Assembly: GCA_934613505.1 (NCBI GenBank)
Contig: CAKTTB010000001.1
Coordinates: forward strand, 124,001 to 188,000
From: an uncultured Oscillospiraceae bacterium
GTDB taxonomy: Bacteria > Bacillota > Clostridia > Oscillospirales > Oscillospiraceae
Length of the DNA stretch: 64,000 nt
Reading direction: 5' to 3'
In this document: in pieces, positions 18,979-27,884 of the stretch
Layout: the number at the start of each line of letters is the position of its first letter
Numbering within the stretch: position 1 is the first letter of the stretch
Program-made: the position numbers and the translations under genes
The notes under the pieces: model-generated
Database searches by the model: none
Told to the model about the DNA's origin: nothing
The model's input: only the letters and a program-made list of their open reading frames with translations

Positions 18979-21399
18979 TTGAGCATTGAAGTGAAACAGA
19001 AGATTAAGGAAGTCGCCGACGATTTTGCGATGCCGGCAAAGAACCTCATCGAGATCGTTGGGAAGTTCTATGAGAAACCGAAAAGCAGCTCCCAGAATTT
19101 GACGGAAGACCAGCTGAATGTGATTTTTGACTACATCACCCAGCAGAACCAGATCGATTCAATCGAGCAGGTCTTTGCCGCGGCCGCGGCAAAGAAGCAG
19201 GAGCCTGCACCCGCGCCGGCTCCCGCACCCGCAGCGCCGGCGAAGCCCGCCGCGCCGCAGCCGAACGGCAATCAGAGCCGTCCGCAGCAGAATACCAATA
19301 ACCAGCCGCGCCCGCAGCAGAACAATTTCCAGCGCCCGGCGCAGCAGAACAACCAGAACGCCCAGCGTCCGCAGCAGCAGCCCGCCCAGCAGCAGGCCAA
19401 GCAGCCGCAGCCCGAGCGCAAGCGCGAGCGCCGCGTTATCGATACCAGCGCCGTCACAGTCAACGCCGACCGCTATGACGACCGCGTCGATTCTCTCGTC
19501 TCCGACCGCGTGCAGAATTACCAGAGCGGCAAGCAGAAGATCGGCAACAAGAACAAAAAGCAGCAGCAAGCCAAGCGCTTCGGCACCAAGTCCCGTTCCG
19601 AGGAGCAGGAAAAGATGCGCCGTCTGCAGCTCGAGATCGCCAAGAAGGCGCAGCTGGTCGTCAAGATCCCCGATGAGATCACCGTCGGCGAGCTGGCCTC
19701 CCGCATGAAGAAGACGGCGGCCGAGGTCATTAAGTGCCTGCTCAAAAACGGCGTCATGGCTACGGTCAACCAGACCATCGACTTTGACACCGCAGAGTTT
19801 GTCGCGACCGAGCTTGGCTGCAAGGTCGAGCATGAGGTCATCGTCACCATCGAAGAGCGTCTGTTTGACGATCATCAGGACACCGCCGACGAGCTGGTCA
19901 CCCGGCCCCCGGTCGTGGTCGTCATGGGCCACGTCGACCACGGCAAGACGAGCCTTCTCGACTATATCCGCCATGCAAAGGTCGCCGCAGGCGAAGCCGG
20001 CGGCATCACGCAGCACATCGGCGCCTATACCGTTGAGATCAATGGCCAGCCCATCACCTTCCTCGACACCCCGGGCCACGCGGCCTTCACCGAGATGCGT
20101 GCGCGCGGCGCTATGTGTACCGATATCGCCATTCTCGTCGTCGCCGCGGACGACGGCATCATGCCGCAGACCATCGAGGCCATCAACCATGCCAAGGCGG
20201 CCCAGATCCCCATCATCGTGGCCGTCAACAAAATGGATAAGCACGGCGCGAACCCCGACCGCATCCTGACCCAGCTGACCGAGCATGGTCTGACCCCGGC
20301 CGAATGGGGCGGCGAGACGGAAGTCTGCAAGATCTCCGCGAAGACCGGCATGGGCATCGACGAGCTGCTCGAGACCGTCATTCTGACGGCCGAGATGGAG
20401 GAGCTCAAGGCCAACCCGAACCGCGCGGGCAAGGGCTGTGTCCTCGAAGCGCGGCTCGACAAGAACCGCGGCCCGATCGCCACACTGCTCGTCCAGAACG
20501 GCACGCTGCGGCAGTCTGACCTCATCATCGCGGGCACGGCCGTCGGCCGCGTGCGCGTCATGACGAACGACAAGGGCGCGCAGGTCAAGGAAGCGGGCCC
20601 GTCCGTCCCGGTCGAGATCACCGGCCTTGCCGAGGTCCCCGCGCCCGGCGACGAATTCAGCGTCGTCTCCGACGAACGCATGGCGCGCCAGCTCGTCGAG
20701 CAGCGCAAGCAGAAGATCAAGGACGACGCCAACAAGCTCAACCAGAAGGTCACGCTCGAGAGCCTCTTCTCCAAGCTGCAGGAGGGCGAAATGAAGGAGC
20801 TGAACCTCATCGTCAAGGCCGACGTGCAGGGTTCTGCCGAGGCCGTCAAGGCGTCTTTGGAGAAGCTGTCGAACGAAGAGGTGCGCGTGCGCGTCATCCA
20901 CGCGGGCGTCGGCGCGATCAACGAATCCGATATCCTGCTCGCTTCCACGTCCAACGCCATCGTCATCGGCTTTAACGTCCGCCCGAACGAGCTGGCGCAG
21001 GCCGCCGCGAAGCGCGATAAGGTCGATATGCGCATGTACCGCGTCATCTACGACGCCATCAACGAGATTACCGACGCTATGAAGGGCATGCTCGCGCCCA
21101 AGTTCCGCGAGGCCATCATCGGCCACGCCGAGGTCCGTCAGACCTACAAGGTTTCCGCCATCGGCACGATCGCGGGCTGCTATGTCAAGGACGGCAAGAT
21201 CACGCGCGACGCGTCTGTCCGCGTTCTGCGCGACAATATCGTCATCCATGAGGGCAAGCTCGGCTCTCTGCAGCGCTTCAAGGACGCTGTCAAGGAGGTC
21301 GCTGCCGGCTACGAATGCGGCATGTCGATCGAGAAGTTCAACGACATCAAGGAAGGCGACATTTTCGAATGCTTCGTCATGGAACAGATCAAAGAATAA
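18979..21399 (+). CDS. infB: Translation initiation factor IF-2
   Basis: This 806-residue GTPase delivers initiator tRNA to the ribosome. The N-terminal region has a Gln/Pro/Asn-rich low-complexity linker (about residues 75-150). The GTPase motifs are G1 GHVDHGKT, G2 GGITQHIG, G3 DTPGHAAF, G4 NKMD and G5 SAKTG, followed by domains II to IV. The start is taken as TTG 18979 because GGAGG (18966-18970) sits eight bases before it; the GTG at 18970 overlaps that site. Confidence 0.96.
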   Translation: MSIEVKQKIKEVADDFAMPAKNLIEIVGKFYEKPKSSSQNLTEDQLNVIFDYITQQNQIDSIEQVFAAAAAKKQEPAPAPAPAPAAPAKPAAPQPNGNQSRPQQNTNNQPRPQQNNFQRPAQQNNQNAQRPQQQPAQQQAKQPQPERKRERRVIDTSAVTVNADRYDDRVDSLVSDRVQNYQSGKQKIGNKNKKQQQAKRFGTKSRSEEQEKMRRLQLEIAKKAQLVVKIPDEITVGELASRMKKTAAEVIKCLLKNGVMATVNQTIDFDTAEFVATELGCKVEHEVIVTIEERLFDDHQDTADELVTRPPVVVVMGHVDHGKTSLLDYIRHAKVAAGEAGGITQHIGAYTVEINGQPITFLDTPGHAAFTEMRARGAMCTDIAILVVAADDGIMPQTIEAINHAKAAQIPIIVAVNKMDKHGANPDRILTQLTEHGLTPAEWGGETEVCKISAKTGMGIDELLETVILTAEMEELKANPNRAGKGCVLEARLDKNRGPIATLLVQNGTLRQSDLIIAGTAVGRVRVMTNDKGAQVKEAGPSVPVEITGLAEVPAPGDEFSVVSDERMARQLVEQRKQKIKDDANKLNQKVTLESLFSKLQEGEMKELNLIVKADVQGSAEAVKASLEKLSNEEVRVRVIHAGVGAINESDILLASTSNAIVIGFNVRPNELAQAAAKRDKVDMRMYRVIYDAINEITDAMKGMLAPKFREAIIGHAEVRQTYKVSAIGTIAGCYVKDGKITRDASVRVLRDNIVIHEGKLGSLQRFKDAVKEVAAGYECGMSIEKFNDIKEGDIFECFVMEQIKE

Positions 21400-21408
21400 C
21401 AGCGGTAC

Positions 21409-21446
21409 GGTCAGCGCCCTGCGGCGCTGACCTGCCTGGTTTTTTG
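21409..21446 (+). terminator. Hairpin with T run between infB and rbfA
   Basis: A 10-bp stem GGTCAGCGCC / GGCGCTGACC with a CTGC loop is followed after eight bases by six T. Its position inside a conserved operon suggests partial termination or 3'-end protection of infB mRNA rather than a full stop. Confidence 0.7.
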
Positions 21447-21458
21447 TAAGGAGGGCCT

Positions 21459-21839
21459 ATGGCTTCCAATCGAATCGGTCGGATCAATGAGGAGATCCAG
21501 CGGGAGCTGGCGGAGCTGATCCGCTCGCTTAAGGACCCGCGGGTGCAGACCATGATCTCCATCACGCGCGTGGATACCACGCCCGATCTGCGCTACAGTA
21601 AGATCTATGTCAGCGTCCTCGAGGACGCACGCGCGAAGGAGGCCGTGCGCGGGCTGAAGTCCGCGGGCGGCTGGCTGCGGCGCGAGCTTGGCAGCCGTCT
21701 GCAGCTGCGCTATACGCCGGAGCTGGTGTTTGAACTGGATGATTCGCTCAAGTATGGCGCGCGCATGTTCGACCTTCTCGAGAAGCTCGAGCGGCAGGAG
21801 GCTTCGCGGGAGGCGGAAAAGTCTGATGACGAGAACTGA
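21459..21839 (+). CDS. rbfA: Ribosome-binding factor A
   Basis: A 126-residue KH-like protein for late 30S assembly. It has the family start NRIGRINEEIQRELAELIR, the DPRVQTMISITRVDTTPDLRY region and the LRYTPELVFELDDS segment. GGAGGG precedes the ATG. It overlaps nrnA by 14 bases. Confidence 0.95.
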   Translation: MASNRIGRINEEIQRELAELIRSLKDPRVQTMISITRVDTTPDLRYSKIYVSVLEDARAKEAVRGLKSAGGWLRRELGSRLQLRYTPELVFELDDSLKYGARMFDLLEKLERQEASREAEKSDDEN

Positions 21840-22773
21840 GTTCTGCGCGTTTCTGCGCGGCCATGACAACTTTGTCATCCTGACCCACCGCCGCCCGGAC
21901 GGCGACACCATCGGCTCGGCCGCTGCGCTGTGCCGCGGCCTGCGCCAGCTGGGCAAGACGGCGTTCGTCCTGACGAACGAGCAGTTTACACCGCGCTTCC
22001 AGCCGTTTCTGGACGGGCTTACCTGCGATGCGCTGCCCGCAGGCGCGACGGTCATTTCGGCGGATATCGCGTCCGAGGGGCTTTTGTCCTTTGACGCGGT
22101 GCGGCTGCAGCTGATGCCTGTCTGCGCCGTCGACCATCACGGAAGCAACTCGCTTGCCTGCCCGAAGCTCGTCGAGGCGGACAAGGCTGCCTGCGGCGAG
22201 ATCGTCTACGCGGTTTTGACGGAGCTTGGCGTCACTGTAACGAAGCAGATCGCCGAGTGTCTCTATACGGCGATCTCCACCGACACGGGCTGCTTCAAAT
22301 TTTCCAACACCACGGCGAATACCCACCGCACGGCCGCGGCGCTCATCGCCGCCGGTGCGGATGTCTATCCCATCAACAAGCTCTTTTTCGACACCAAGAG
22401 CTTTGCCCGGCTGCGGCTGGAGGCGAAGCTGACGGACACGATGGAGTTTTACGCCGGCGGAGCCGTCGGCGTGTGTATGATGCCGAAAAGCCTGCTGGCG
22501 GAATTTACCGTCACGGAGGACGATCTTGATTCGATCTCGGGCTTTGCCCGCAGCATCGAGGGCGTCCGGATCGGCATCATGATCCGTGAGGTCGAGGACG
22601 GTCTCGGCAAGATCAGCCTGCGCACCGAAGCGCCCTATGACGCGTCGGCCATCTGCCAGCGTCTTGGCGGCGGCGGCCATGCCGCGGCTGCGGGTGCCAG
22701 TGTCCCCGGCGGCATCGAGGGCGCGAAGGCGGCAATCTTACAGGTGCTGCAGGACAGCGGCGTCAAGCTTTGA
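21826..22773 (+). CDS. nrnA: DHH/DHHA1 phosphoesterase (NrnA-like)
   Basis: A 315-residue enzyme of the NrnA family, which degrades oligoribonucleotides and removes the 3'-phosphate of pAp. Metal-binding motifs are DGDTIGSA, the VDHHGSN signature, and the DHHA1 motif GGGGHAAAAGAS. The start at 21826 lies within the end of rbfA. The order rbfA-nrnA-truB-ribF is common in Firmicutes. Confidence 0.92.
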   Translation: MTRTEFCAFLRGHDNFVILTHRRPDGDTIGSAAALCRGLRQLGKTAFVLTNEQFTPRFQPFLDGLTCDALPAGATVISADIASEGLLSFDAVRLQLMPVCAVDHHGSNSLACPKLVEADKAACGEIVYAVLTELGVTVTKQIAECLYTAISTDTGCFKFSNTTANTHRTAAALIAAGADVYPINKLFFDTKSFARLRLEAKLTDTMEFYAGGAVGVCMMPKSLLAEFTVTEDDLDSISGFARSIEGVRIGIMIREVEDGLGKISLRTEAPYDASAICQRLGGGGHAAAAGASVPGGIEGAKAAILQVLQDSGVKL

Positions 22774-22783
22774 AGGAGACCCT

Positions 22784-23674
22784 ATGGCAAACGGAATCCT
22801 TGTGATCGACAAGCCCGCCGGATGGACGAGTCAGGACGTGGCGGCCAAGCTGCGTGGTGTATTTCATGAGCGCCGCGTCGGCCATGGCGGCACGCTCGAC
22901 CCGATGGCGACCGGCGTGCTTCCCATTTTTATCGGCCGCGCGACAAGAGCGGCGGAGTTCGCAGAATCCGCGGAAAAGGAATACATCGCCGGTCTTCGCC
23001 TCGGTCTTGTGACGAACACGCAGGACACGACGGGGGAAGCATTGGAAGAACATCCGGTCAGCGTCACGCGGGAAGAGGTCCAGGCGGCGCTGCAGCGCTT
23101 CCTCGGCCCCATCGAGCAGATCCCGCCCATGTACTCCGCGATCAAAATAAACGGCCAGAAACTCTATGAGCTGGCCCGCAAGGGCAAGGAGGTCGCGCGC
23201 AAGCCCCGCAGTATCACCATTCACGAGCTGGAGCTGCTCGAGGGCGGCGGCGCGGACTATGTTCTGCGCGTGCGCTGCTCCAAGGGGACGTATGTGCGCA
23301 CGCTCTGCCATGATCTTGGTGCGGCGCTGGGCTGCGGCGGCTGCATGTCGTCGCTGCGCAGGACAAGAGCCGGGAGCTTTACCCTGGAGCAGGCGCTCAC
23401 CATGCAGCAGGTGCTGGAGTTCGCCGAAGCGCATGACCCGCAGCAGCTTCTCATGCCCGCGGACGCGCTTTTTGCCGAATCTCTGCCGCTCATCGTGACG
23501 ATGGGACAGGCGGCGAAGCTCAAAAACGGCGCACAGATCAAAGACTGGCAGTTTGCGCCCGGGACATACCGCGTCTACGCGGAGGACGGCGAGTTTCTGC
23601 TGCTTGGCCGCGTGGAGAACGGGGTCCTGACCACCATCAAGAGCTTTTTCGAGGTGAACACACTTGGAACATAA
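22784..23674 (+). CDS. truB: tRNA pseudouridine(55) synthase TruB
   Basis: A 296-residue synthase that makes pseudouridine 55 in the T-loop of tRNAs. It has the N-terminal GILVIDKPAGWTS, the catalytic aspartate in GHGGTLDPMATGVL, and SKGTYVRTLCHDLG. AAGGAG lies before the ATG at 22784. Its stop overlaps the ribF start by 11 bases. Confidence 0.96.
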   Translation: MANGILVIDKPAGWTSQDVAAKLRGVFHERRVGHGGTLDPMATGVLPIFIGRATRAAEFAESAEKEYIAGLRLGLVTNTQDTTGEALEEHPVSVTREEVQAALQRFLGPIEQIPPMYSAIKINGQKLYELARKGKEVARKPRSITIHELELLEGGGADYVLRVRCSKGTYVRTLCHDLGAALGCGGCMSSLRRTRAGSFTLEQALTMQQVLEFAEAHDPQQLLMPADALFAESLPLIVTMGQAAKLKNGAQIKDWQFAPGTYRVYAEDGEFLLLGRVENGVLTTIKSFFEVNTLGT

Positions 23675-24557
23675 CCGCGTACTGGCCCTCGGTTTTTTTG
23701 ACGGCATTCATCTGGGCCACGCCGCGCTATTGAATAAAACCTGCGAGCGGGCAAAGGAACTCGGCGTCACGGCGGCGGCCATGAGCTTTGATACGCACCC
23801 GGATACGCTCGTCTTCGGCACGCCGGTGCCGCTGCTCAATACCATGGCGGAGCGGGAATTTCTCATGCGCCGCCTGTGCGGCATCGAAGAGGTCATTTTT
23901 GCCCATTTTGACGCGGCTATGATGCACATGCCGTGGGAGGCATTCGTTGAGGACTATCTTGTCGGGCAGCTGCATGCCTGCCATGTGGTCTGCGGCCACG
24001 ATTTTCACTTCGGCGACCGCGGGCAGGGGAACCCGGACCGACTGCGCGAAAAATGCCGCAGCCTCGGTATCGGCTGCGACGTCATTCCCGAGATCCGGCT
24101 GGACGGCCGGTGCGTCAGCTCGACGGAGATCCGGACGCTTCTGCAGCAGGGCGCGTGTGAAGCGGCGGTGCGCTGCCTCGGCCACGGTCAGCTCGTGACG
24201 GGAACGGTCTGCCGCGGCGCGGGCCGCGGAGCAGGCCTCGGCTTCCCGACGGCCAATCTGCCGCTTGCAGACGGCGTGCTTGTCCCGGCCTTCGGCGTCT
24301 ACCGCGCGGAAGCGGAGGTGGACGGACAGCGGTATCCGGCCTGCGTCAATCTCGGCGTCCATCCGACGGTCGGCGCGCTGGCGCGGCCTGTGCTGGAGGC
24401 CAATCTGATCGGCTTCTCCGGCGACCTTTACGGAAAGGAGCTTGCGATCTGGCTGCAGGCGCATCTGCGCGGCGAGATGCGCTTTGAAAGCGTCGAGGCG
24501 CTTCGTGCGCGTGTGCTGTATGACCGGCAGCTGGTCGCGGATTTTTATCAGAAATGA
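23664..24557 (+). CDS. ribF: Bifunctional riboflavin kinase / FAD synthetase
   Basis: A 297-residue protein that turns riboflavin into FMN and FAD. The N-terminal adenylyltransferase domain shows GFFDGIHLGHAALL. The C-terminal kinase domain shows GFPTANLPL and ACVNLGVHPTVG. The start is TTG 23664 behind GAGGTG. The stop overlaps the following GNAT gene (ATGA). Confidence 0.95.
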   Translation: MEHNRVLALGFFDGIHLGHAALLNKTCERAKELGVTAAAMSFDTHPDTLVFGTPVPLLNTMAEREFLMRRLCGIEEVIFAHFDAAMMHMPWEAFVEDYLVGQLHACHVVCGHDFHFGDRGQGNPDRLREKCRSLGIGCDVIPEIRLDGRCVSSTEIRTLLQQGACEAAVRCLGHGQLVTGTVCRGAGRGAGLGFPTANLPLADGVLVPAFGVYRAEAEVDGQRYPACVNLGVHPTVGALARPVLEANLIGFSGDLYGKELAIWLQAHLRGEMRFESVEALRARVLYDRQLVADFYQK

Positions 24558-25087
24558 AATTTGAACGAATCGACGCAGCTCATCCGCTCTTCGACGCGTC
24601 GCTTACCCTGTATGAGACGAGCTTCCCGCCCAACGAGCGGCGCACGCGGGACGATCATCTGCGCGCGCTGCAGGACGCGGACTTTGTGCCGCTGGGCGCG
24701 GTGGAGGACGGACGGCTGCTGGCCGATATATTCTTGTGGAAAACGGACGGCTTCGTCTATCTGGAGCATTTTGCCGTCCAGCCGGAGCTGCGCAGCCATG
24801 GAACCGGCGGAAAAATTCTGGAGCAGCTCCTTGACACGCAGCAGCTGTTTCTTCTGGAGATCGAGCCGCCGGAGGATCCGCTGACCTGCCGCCGCAAGCG
24901 GTTTTATGAGCGGCACGGCCTGCAGGCGCAGCCGTATGCACATGTACAGCTGCCGTTTCAGGGCGGCGGCCCCATCCTGCCGCTTGTCATCATGGCCAAC
25001 CGCCCCGTCACCCCGCAGCAGTGCCGCACGTTCCAGACCTACCTTCTGGACCACATCGTGCGGTATACGCAGTATCACGCGGAATAA
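24554..25087 (+). CDS. GNAT-family N-acetyltransferase
   Basis: A 177-residue acetyltransferase-like protein coupled to ribF by a four-base overlap. The acetyl-CoA-binding strand and loop are visible as LEHFAVQPELRSHGTGGKIL, with the Q/RxxG/A-type loop near residue 84. The substrate is unknown. It is the last gene of the long operon and is followed by hairpins. Confidence 0.8.
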   Translation: MKFERIDAAHPLFDASLTLYETSFPPNERRTRDDHLRALQDADFVPLGAVEDGRLLADIFLWKTDGFVYLEHFAVQPELRSHGTGGKILEQLLDTQQLFLLEIEPPEDPLTCRRKRFYERHGLQAQPYAHVQLPFQGGGPILPLVIMANRPVTPQQCRTFQTYLLDHIVRYTQYHAE

Positions 25088-25091
25088 AAAA

Positions 25092-25113
25092 CGCCCGCCC
25101 GGTTTGGCGGGCG
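25092..25113. terminator. Hairpin terminator after GNAT gene
   Basis: An 8-bp GC stem CGCCCGCC / GGCGGGCG with a six-base loop. The upstream A run makes it able to work on the minus strand as well. Confidence 0.65.
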
Positions 25114-25126
25114 GTCATAAAAGCTT

Positions 25127-25156
25127 ATGGAGCGTATCGGTACCGATACGCTCCAT
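25127..25156. repeat. 30-bp perfect palindrome
   Basis: The sequence is perfectly self-complementary around GGTACC at 25139-25144. As RNA it would fold into a long hairpin followed by TTTCT, so it may be a second terminator; as DNA it could be a dimeric protein site. Confidence 0.7.
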
Positions 25157-25176
25157 TTCTCATGCTAATATGACTT

Positions 25177-25280
25177 TCTTGGCTCTCCCTCCGGGAGAGC
25201 TGTCACCGCAGGCGACTGAGAGGGCTTTGACGGGCCAGTATACCCTCTCCGGCCTCGCTTCGCCAAAGGGAGAGGTAAGG
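25177..25280. repeat. Dispersed palindromic repeat, copy B
   Basis: Second copy of the repeat seen at 15443-15551, in the gap between two convergent genes. The first half is the better conserved; the middle differs and the ends keep the CTTGGCT and GAGAGGTAAGG arms. Confidence 0.8.
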
Positions 25281-25288
25281 ACGTTATT

Positions 25289-25933
25289 TTACAGGATCGT
25301 CAGGATCGATTTGAGATCCGGCAGCAGGTATTCCGGGCTGGACTGGGCGCGGAGATAGTCGGCGGGGAAGCTCGTGGCGAGGGCGATGGTCTCGATGCCG
25401 GCGGCGTGGGCGGCGGTGATGCCGCTGGGGGCATCCTCCACGACGATGCACGCCGCGGGACTGAGGCCAAGACTGGCCGCGCCGGTCCGGTAGATCTCGG
25501 GGTCGGGCTTCGGGTTCCGGATATCCGTGCCGGTGATGAGCGCGTCGAAAAGCGTTTCCGCCGCGCCGATGGCGGAGAGGTTCATCAGGACCTTGCAGCG
25601 GTCGGCGGACGAGCAGATGGCCAGGCGGTAGCCTTTTTCGCGCAGCGTGTGCAGAACGTCCAGAACGCCGTCAGGGATGACGGCTTCCTGCCGGACCAGC
25701 TCGTCATAGCAGGCATAGAGGTATTCCTTCATTTCCGGCCGGTACGGCACGCCGTATTTCTCGGCCACGCCGCCGATGTAGCGCGTCTCTCCGCAGCCGA
25801 CAAAGTCGGCAAAATCGGATTCCTTTGCCTCGATGCCAAACTTTTTCAGAGCCTTCACACCGGTCTTGGCCATGAGCGCCTCCGATTCGATCAGAACGCC
25901 GTCCATATCAAATAAAACTGCTTTCCAGCGCAT
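25289..25933 (-). CDS. HAD-superfamily hydrolase (phosphatase / phosphoglucomutase-like)
   Basis: A 214-residue HAD enzyme. Motif I FDMDGVLIES supplies the nucleophile Asp9 and Asp11; motif II is CSSA, motif III the lysine in RNPKPDPEIY, and motif IV VVEDAPSGITAA. It has the helical cap of subclass IA, as in beta-phosphoglucomutase and small sugar phosphatases. The start at 25933 has AAGGAGG upstream; an earlier ATG does not. Substrate unknown. Confidence 0.88.
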   Translation of the reverse strand: MRWKAVLFDMDGVLIESEALMAKTGVKALKKFGIEAKESDFADFVGCGETRYIGGVAEKYGVPYRPEMKEYLYACYDELVRQEAVIPDGVLDVLHTLREKGYRLAICSSADRCKVLMNLSAIGAAETLFDALITGTDIRNPKPDPEIYRTGAASLGLSPAACIVVEDAPSGITAAHAAGIETIALATSFPADYLRAQSSPEYLLPDLKSILTIL

Positions 25934-25958
25934 TGTATCCTCCTTCGTGACAGAAAAA

Positions 25959-25985
25959 TGGCCGCCATAAAAAATATGGCGGCCA
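25959..25985 (-). terminator. Terminator of infC-rpmI-rplT
   Basis: An 11-bp stem TGGCCGCCATA / TATGGCGGCCA, followed on the minus strand by a T run. It lies just after rplT and before the HAD gene. Confidence 0.92.
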
Positions 25986-25997
25986 GAAAAAGCTTGC

Positions 25998-26351
25998 TTA
26001 CAGAGCCTTCTTTGCGGTCTCAACGAGAGCCTTGAATGCCTCAGCGTCGGCGATGGCCAGCTCGCTCAGAGCCTTGCGGTTCATCTCGATGCCGGCCTTC
26101 TTCAGACCGTACATGAAGCGGCTGTAGTTGATGCCGTAGGGAGCGACTGCCGCGGAGATGCGGGCGATCCACAGCTGGCGGAAATCTCTCTTCTTGCGCT
26201 TGCGGCTGACATATGCGTACACGCCGGACTTGGCGACGGCCTGCTTGGCCATCTTAAAGTGGCGGGACTTGGAACCCCAGTAGGACTTCGCGAGCTTCAG
26301 GGTCTTATTTCTTCTTTTGCGCGTCATCATTGCGCCTTTTACTCTTGCCAT
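25998..26351 (-). CDS. rplT: 50S ribosomal protein L20
   Basis: A 117-residue, strongly basic L20 with the family start [21 protein letters not shown] and the [19 protein letters not shown] segment. In low-GC Gram-positives L20 represses its own operon through the infC leader. It is the last gene of infC-rpmI-rplT. Confidence 0.97.
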   Translation of the reverse strand: MARVKGAMMTRKRRNKTLKLAKSYWGSKSRHFKMAKQAVAKSGVYAYVSRKRKKRDFRQLWIARISAAVAPYGINYSRFMYGLKKAGIEMNRKALSELAIADAEAFKALVETAKKAL

Positions 26352-26387
26352 TATATTATCCTCCTATGTGTCGTCAATCCTTACCGA

Positions 26388-26585
26388 TTATTTGTAAGGA
26401 ATCATCTTCTTCACGATATCTTCCACGGTCACGTCGGCGTAGCCGTTCTTGCGCAGGTTGCGGGTACGCTTGGTGGTCTTCTTGGTGAGGATATGGCTCT
26501 TGAATGCGTGCGCTCTCTTGACCTTACCGTTCTTGGTCAGGTTGAATCTTTTTTTGGCGCCGCTATGGGATTTCAGCTTAGGCAT
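26388..26585 (-). CDS. rpmI: 50S ribosomal protein L35
   Basis: A 65-residue basic L35 ([20 protein letters not shown]) between infC and rplT in the usual order. Confidence 0.97.
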   Translation of the reverse strand: MPKLKSHSGAKKRFNLTKNGKVKRAHAFKSHILTKKTTKRTRNLRKNGYADVTVEDIVKKMIPYK

Positions 26586-26619
26586 AGTGGTTCTCCTTCC
26601 GTGTAATTGCTATTGTATT

Positions 26620-27138
26620 TTATTTGGAATTTTTGGGACTGAGGAACATGGACATGTTGCGTCCCTCGAGCTTGGCGTCTTTGGCGATCGTGGCGATCTC
26701 GCTGCAGTCGGCGCCGAACTTCTTCAGCAGCTCCTGTCCGAGCGACGTATGCGCCATTTCACGGCCGCGGAAACGTACGGTGACTTTAACCCGGTTGCCA
26801 TCGTTCAGGAACTTGACAGCGCTTTTGACCTTGGTATTGAAGTCGTTGGTATCGATGCTGGGGGACATGCGGATCTCCTTGATCTCGACAACCTTCTGGT
26901 TTTTCTTGGCTTCCTTTTCCTTCTTCAGCTGTTCGAAGCGGAACTTTCCGTAGTCCATGATCTTGCAGACCGGCGGAACCGCGTTCGGCGCGATCTTGAC
27001 AAGGTCAAGGTCCTTCTCCTCGGCAAGCGCCAGGGCGTCGGACGAGGTCATAATACCAAGCTGGCTGCCGTCAGCTCCGATCACGCGAAGCTCCTTGTCG
27101 CGGATCTCCTCGTTGATCTGATGTTCTAATTTACCGAT
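26620..27138 (-). CDS. infC: Translation initiation factor IF-3 (ATC start)
   Basis: A 172-residue IF-3 with the typical start HQINEEIRDKELRVIGADG and the C-terminal ILRFRGRE-like stretch (KVTVRFRGREMAH). In-frame ATGs exist only far upstream, with no usable site. GGAGGT on the minus strand lies eight bases before an ATC codon at 27138-27136, giving (M)GKLEHQINEE. IF-3 genes are known to use rare start codons (AUU in E. coli) because IF-3 itself discriminates against them, so ATC is the preferred call. Confidence 0.92.
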   Translation of the reverse strand: MGKLEHQINEEIRDKELRVIGADGSQLGIMTSSDALALAEEKDLDLVKIAPNAVPPVCKIMDYGKFRFEQLKKEKEAKKNQKVVEIKEIRMSPSIDTNDFNTKVKSAVKFLNDGNRVKVTVRFRGREMAHTSLGQELLKKFGADCSEIATIAKDAKLEGRNMSMFLSPKNSK

Positions 27139-27287
27139 TGTAAAGCACCTCCAAATGCAAAGTGCGGATGCCGCAAAGCACCCGCACATAACATCCACAC
27201 TCCCGCCGTAAGGCGGAGGAAATTATGAACCTCTTCGCAATGCTTGAGGTGAGTTGCGGTGCTTGCCGCTCCTTCTTTGTTTTCTCC
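27139..27287 (-). promoter_or_regulatory. infC leader (L20-type autoregulatory leader candidate)
   Basis: About 150 bases separate the likely transcription start from infC. Hairpins seen on the minus strand include a 10-bp stem GTGCGGGTGC / GCATCCGCAC just before the ribosome site and a CCGCC / GGCGG stem farther upstream. In Firmicutes this leader binds L20; that function is inferred from position. Confidence 0.6.
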
Positions 27288-27292
27288 GGCAT

Positions 27293-27321
27293 ATTATAGC
27301 GGAGAAAACACGGCTTGTCAA
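27293..27321 (-). promoter_or_regulatory. Promoter of infC operon
   Basis: Minus strand TTGACA, 17 bases, TATAAT: a full consensus promoter. Confidence 0.92.
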
Positions 27322-27340
27322 CACATAAATGCAGAAAAAT

Positions 27341-27829
27341 TCAAACGGGCGGCAGGAAAATGGGCAGCTCCGGCGGCGCAAAGGAGAAAAGCGCCAGCGC
27401 TGCGCCGTAAAGCCCGGCCGCGATCACGAATATCCCGCAGACAGAGCCCGGGAGCCAGCGCGGCTGCAGCCGGTACGCCAGAAAAAATCCGCCCGCCAGC
27501 GAAAGAAGATACAAAAGGATATCCAGCACCAGCCCATGCAGCGAAAACCCGTACGCGAGCGGATAATATGCGCCCAGCAGTAAAACCGGCGCGGCCAGCA
27601 CGCCAATCAGCAGCGCGCACCAACCTTGTCTGCCGTCCTCCGCGCCGCGCGTAAGATAAAATGCCGCGGCGAGAAACGGCCAGTAGAGGAGCTTCAGATG
27701 CTCCCAGACGCTTTCGTTGACCGGCGCAAGTATCGCCGTCAGCGCGTTCGGCCACAGATCATACAGAAAGTGGAGCGCGGCCCCTGCCGCGGCAGTCAGA
27801 AAAAAGACAAACAGCCATCTGCGTTTCAT
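27341..27829 (-). CDS. DUF6512-like membrane protein
   Basis: A 162-residue protein with five predicted membrane helices and the motif PVNESVWEHLKLLYWPFLAAAF, which I associate with the DUF6512 family. No function is known. It begins eight bases after the hom terminator and ends 20 bases before the infC -35 box. Confidence 0.7.
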   Translation of the reverse strand: MKRRWLFVFFLTAAAGAALHFLYDLWPNALTAILAPVNESVWEHLKLLYWPFLAAAFYLTRGAEDGRQGWCALLIGVLAAPVLLLGAYYPLAYGFSLHGLVLDILLYLLSLAGGFFLAYRLQPRWLPGSVCGIFVIAAGLYGAALALFSFAPPELPIFLPPV

Positions 27830-27836
27830 AAAAGAT

Positions 27837-27865
27837 CCCCCCTGTCATAGCCTATGACAGGGGGG
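27837..27865 (-). terminator. Terminator of hom operon
   Basis: Near-perfect 14-bp arms (CCCCCCTGTCATAG / CTATGACAGGGGGG) around one base, followed on the minus strand by ATCTTTT. Confidence 0.88.
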
Positions 27866-27884
27866 AATGGATTCAGAACCGAAC

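Noticed and set aside
19200..19440. Repetitive CAG/CCG-rich DNA that looks like a repeat array
   Set aside because: It encodes the Gln/Pro-rich linker of IF-2; not a CRISPR or separate repeat.
19159..21249. A 696-codon open frame on the minus strand, opposite infB
   Set aside because: It mirrors IF-2 codons and has low-complexity Leu/Gly/Asp composition; no independent evidence.
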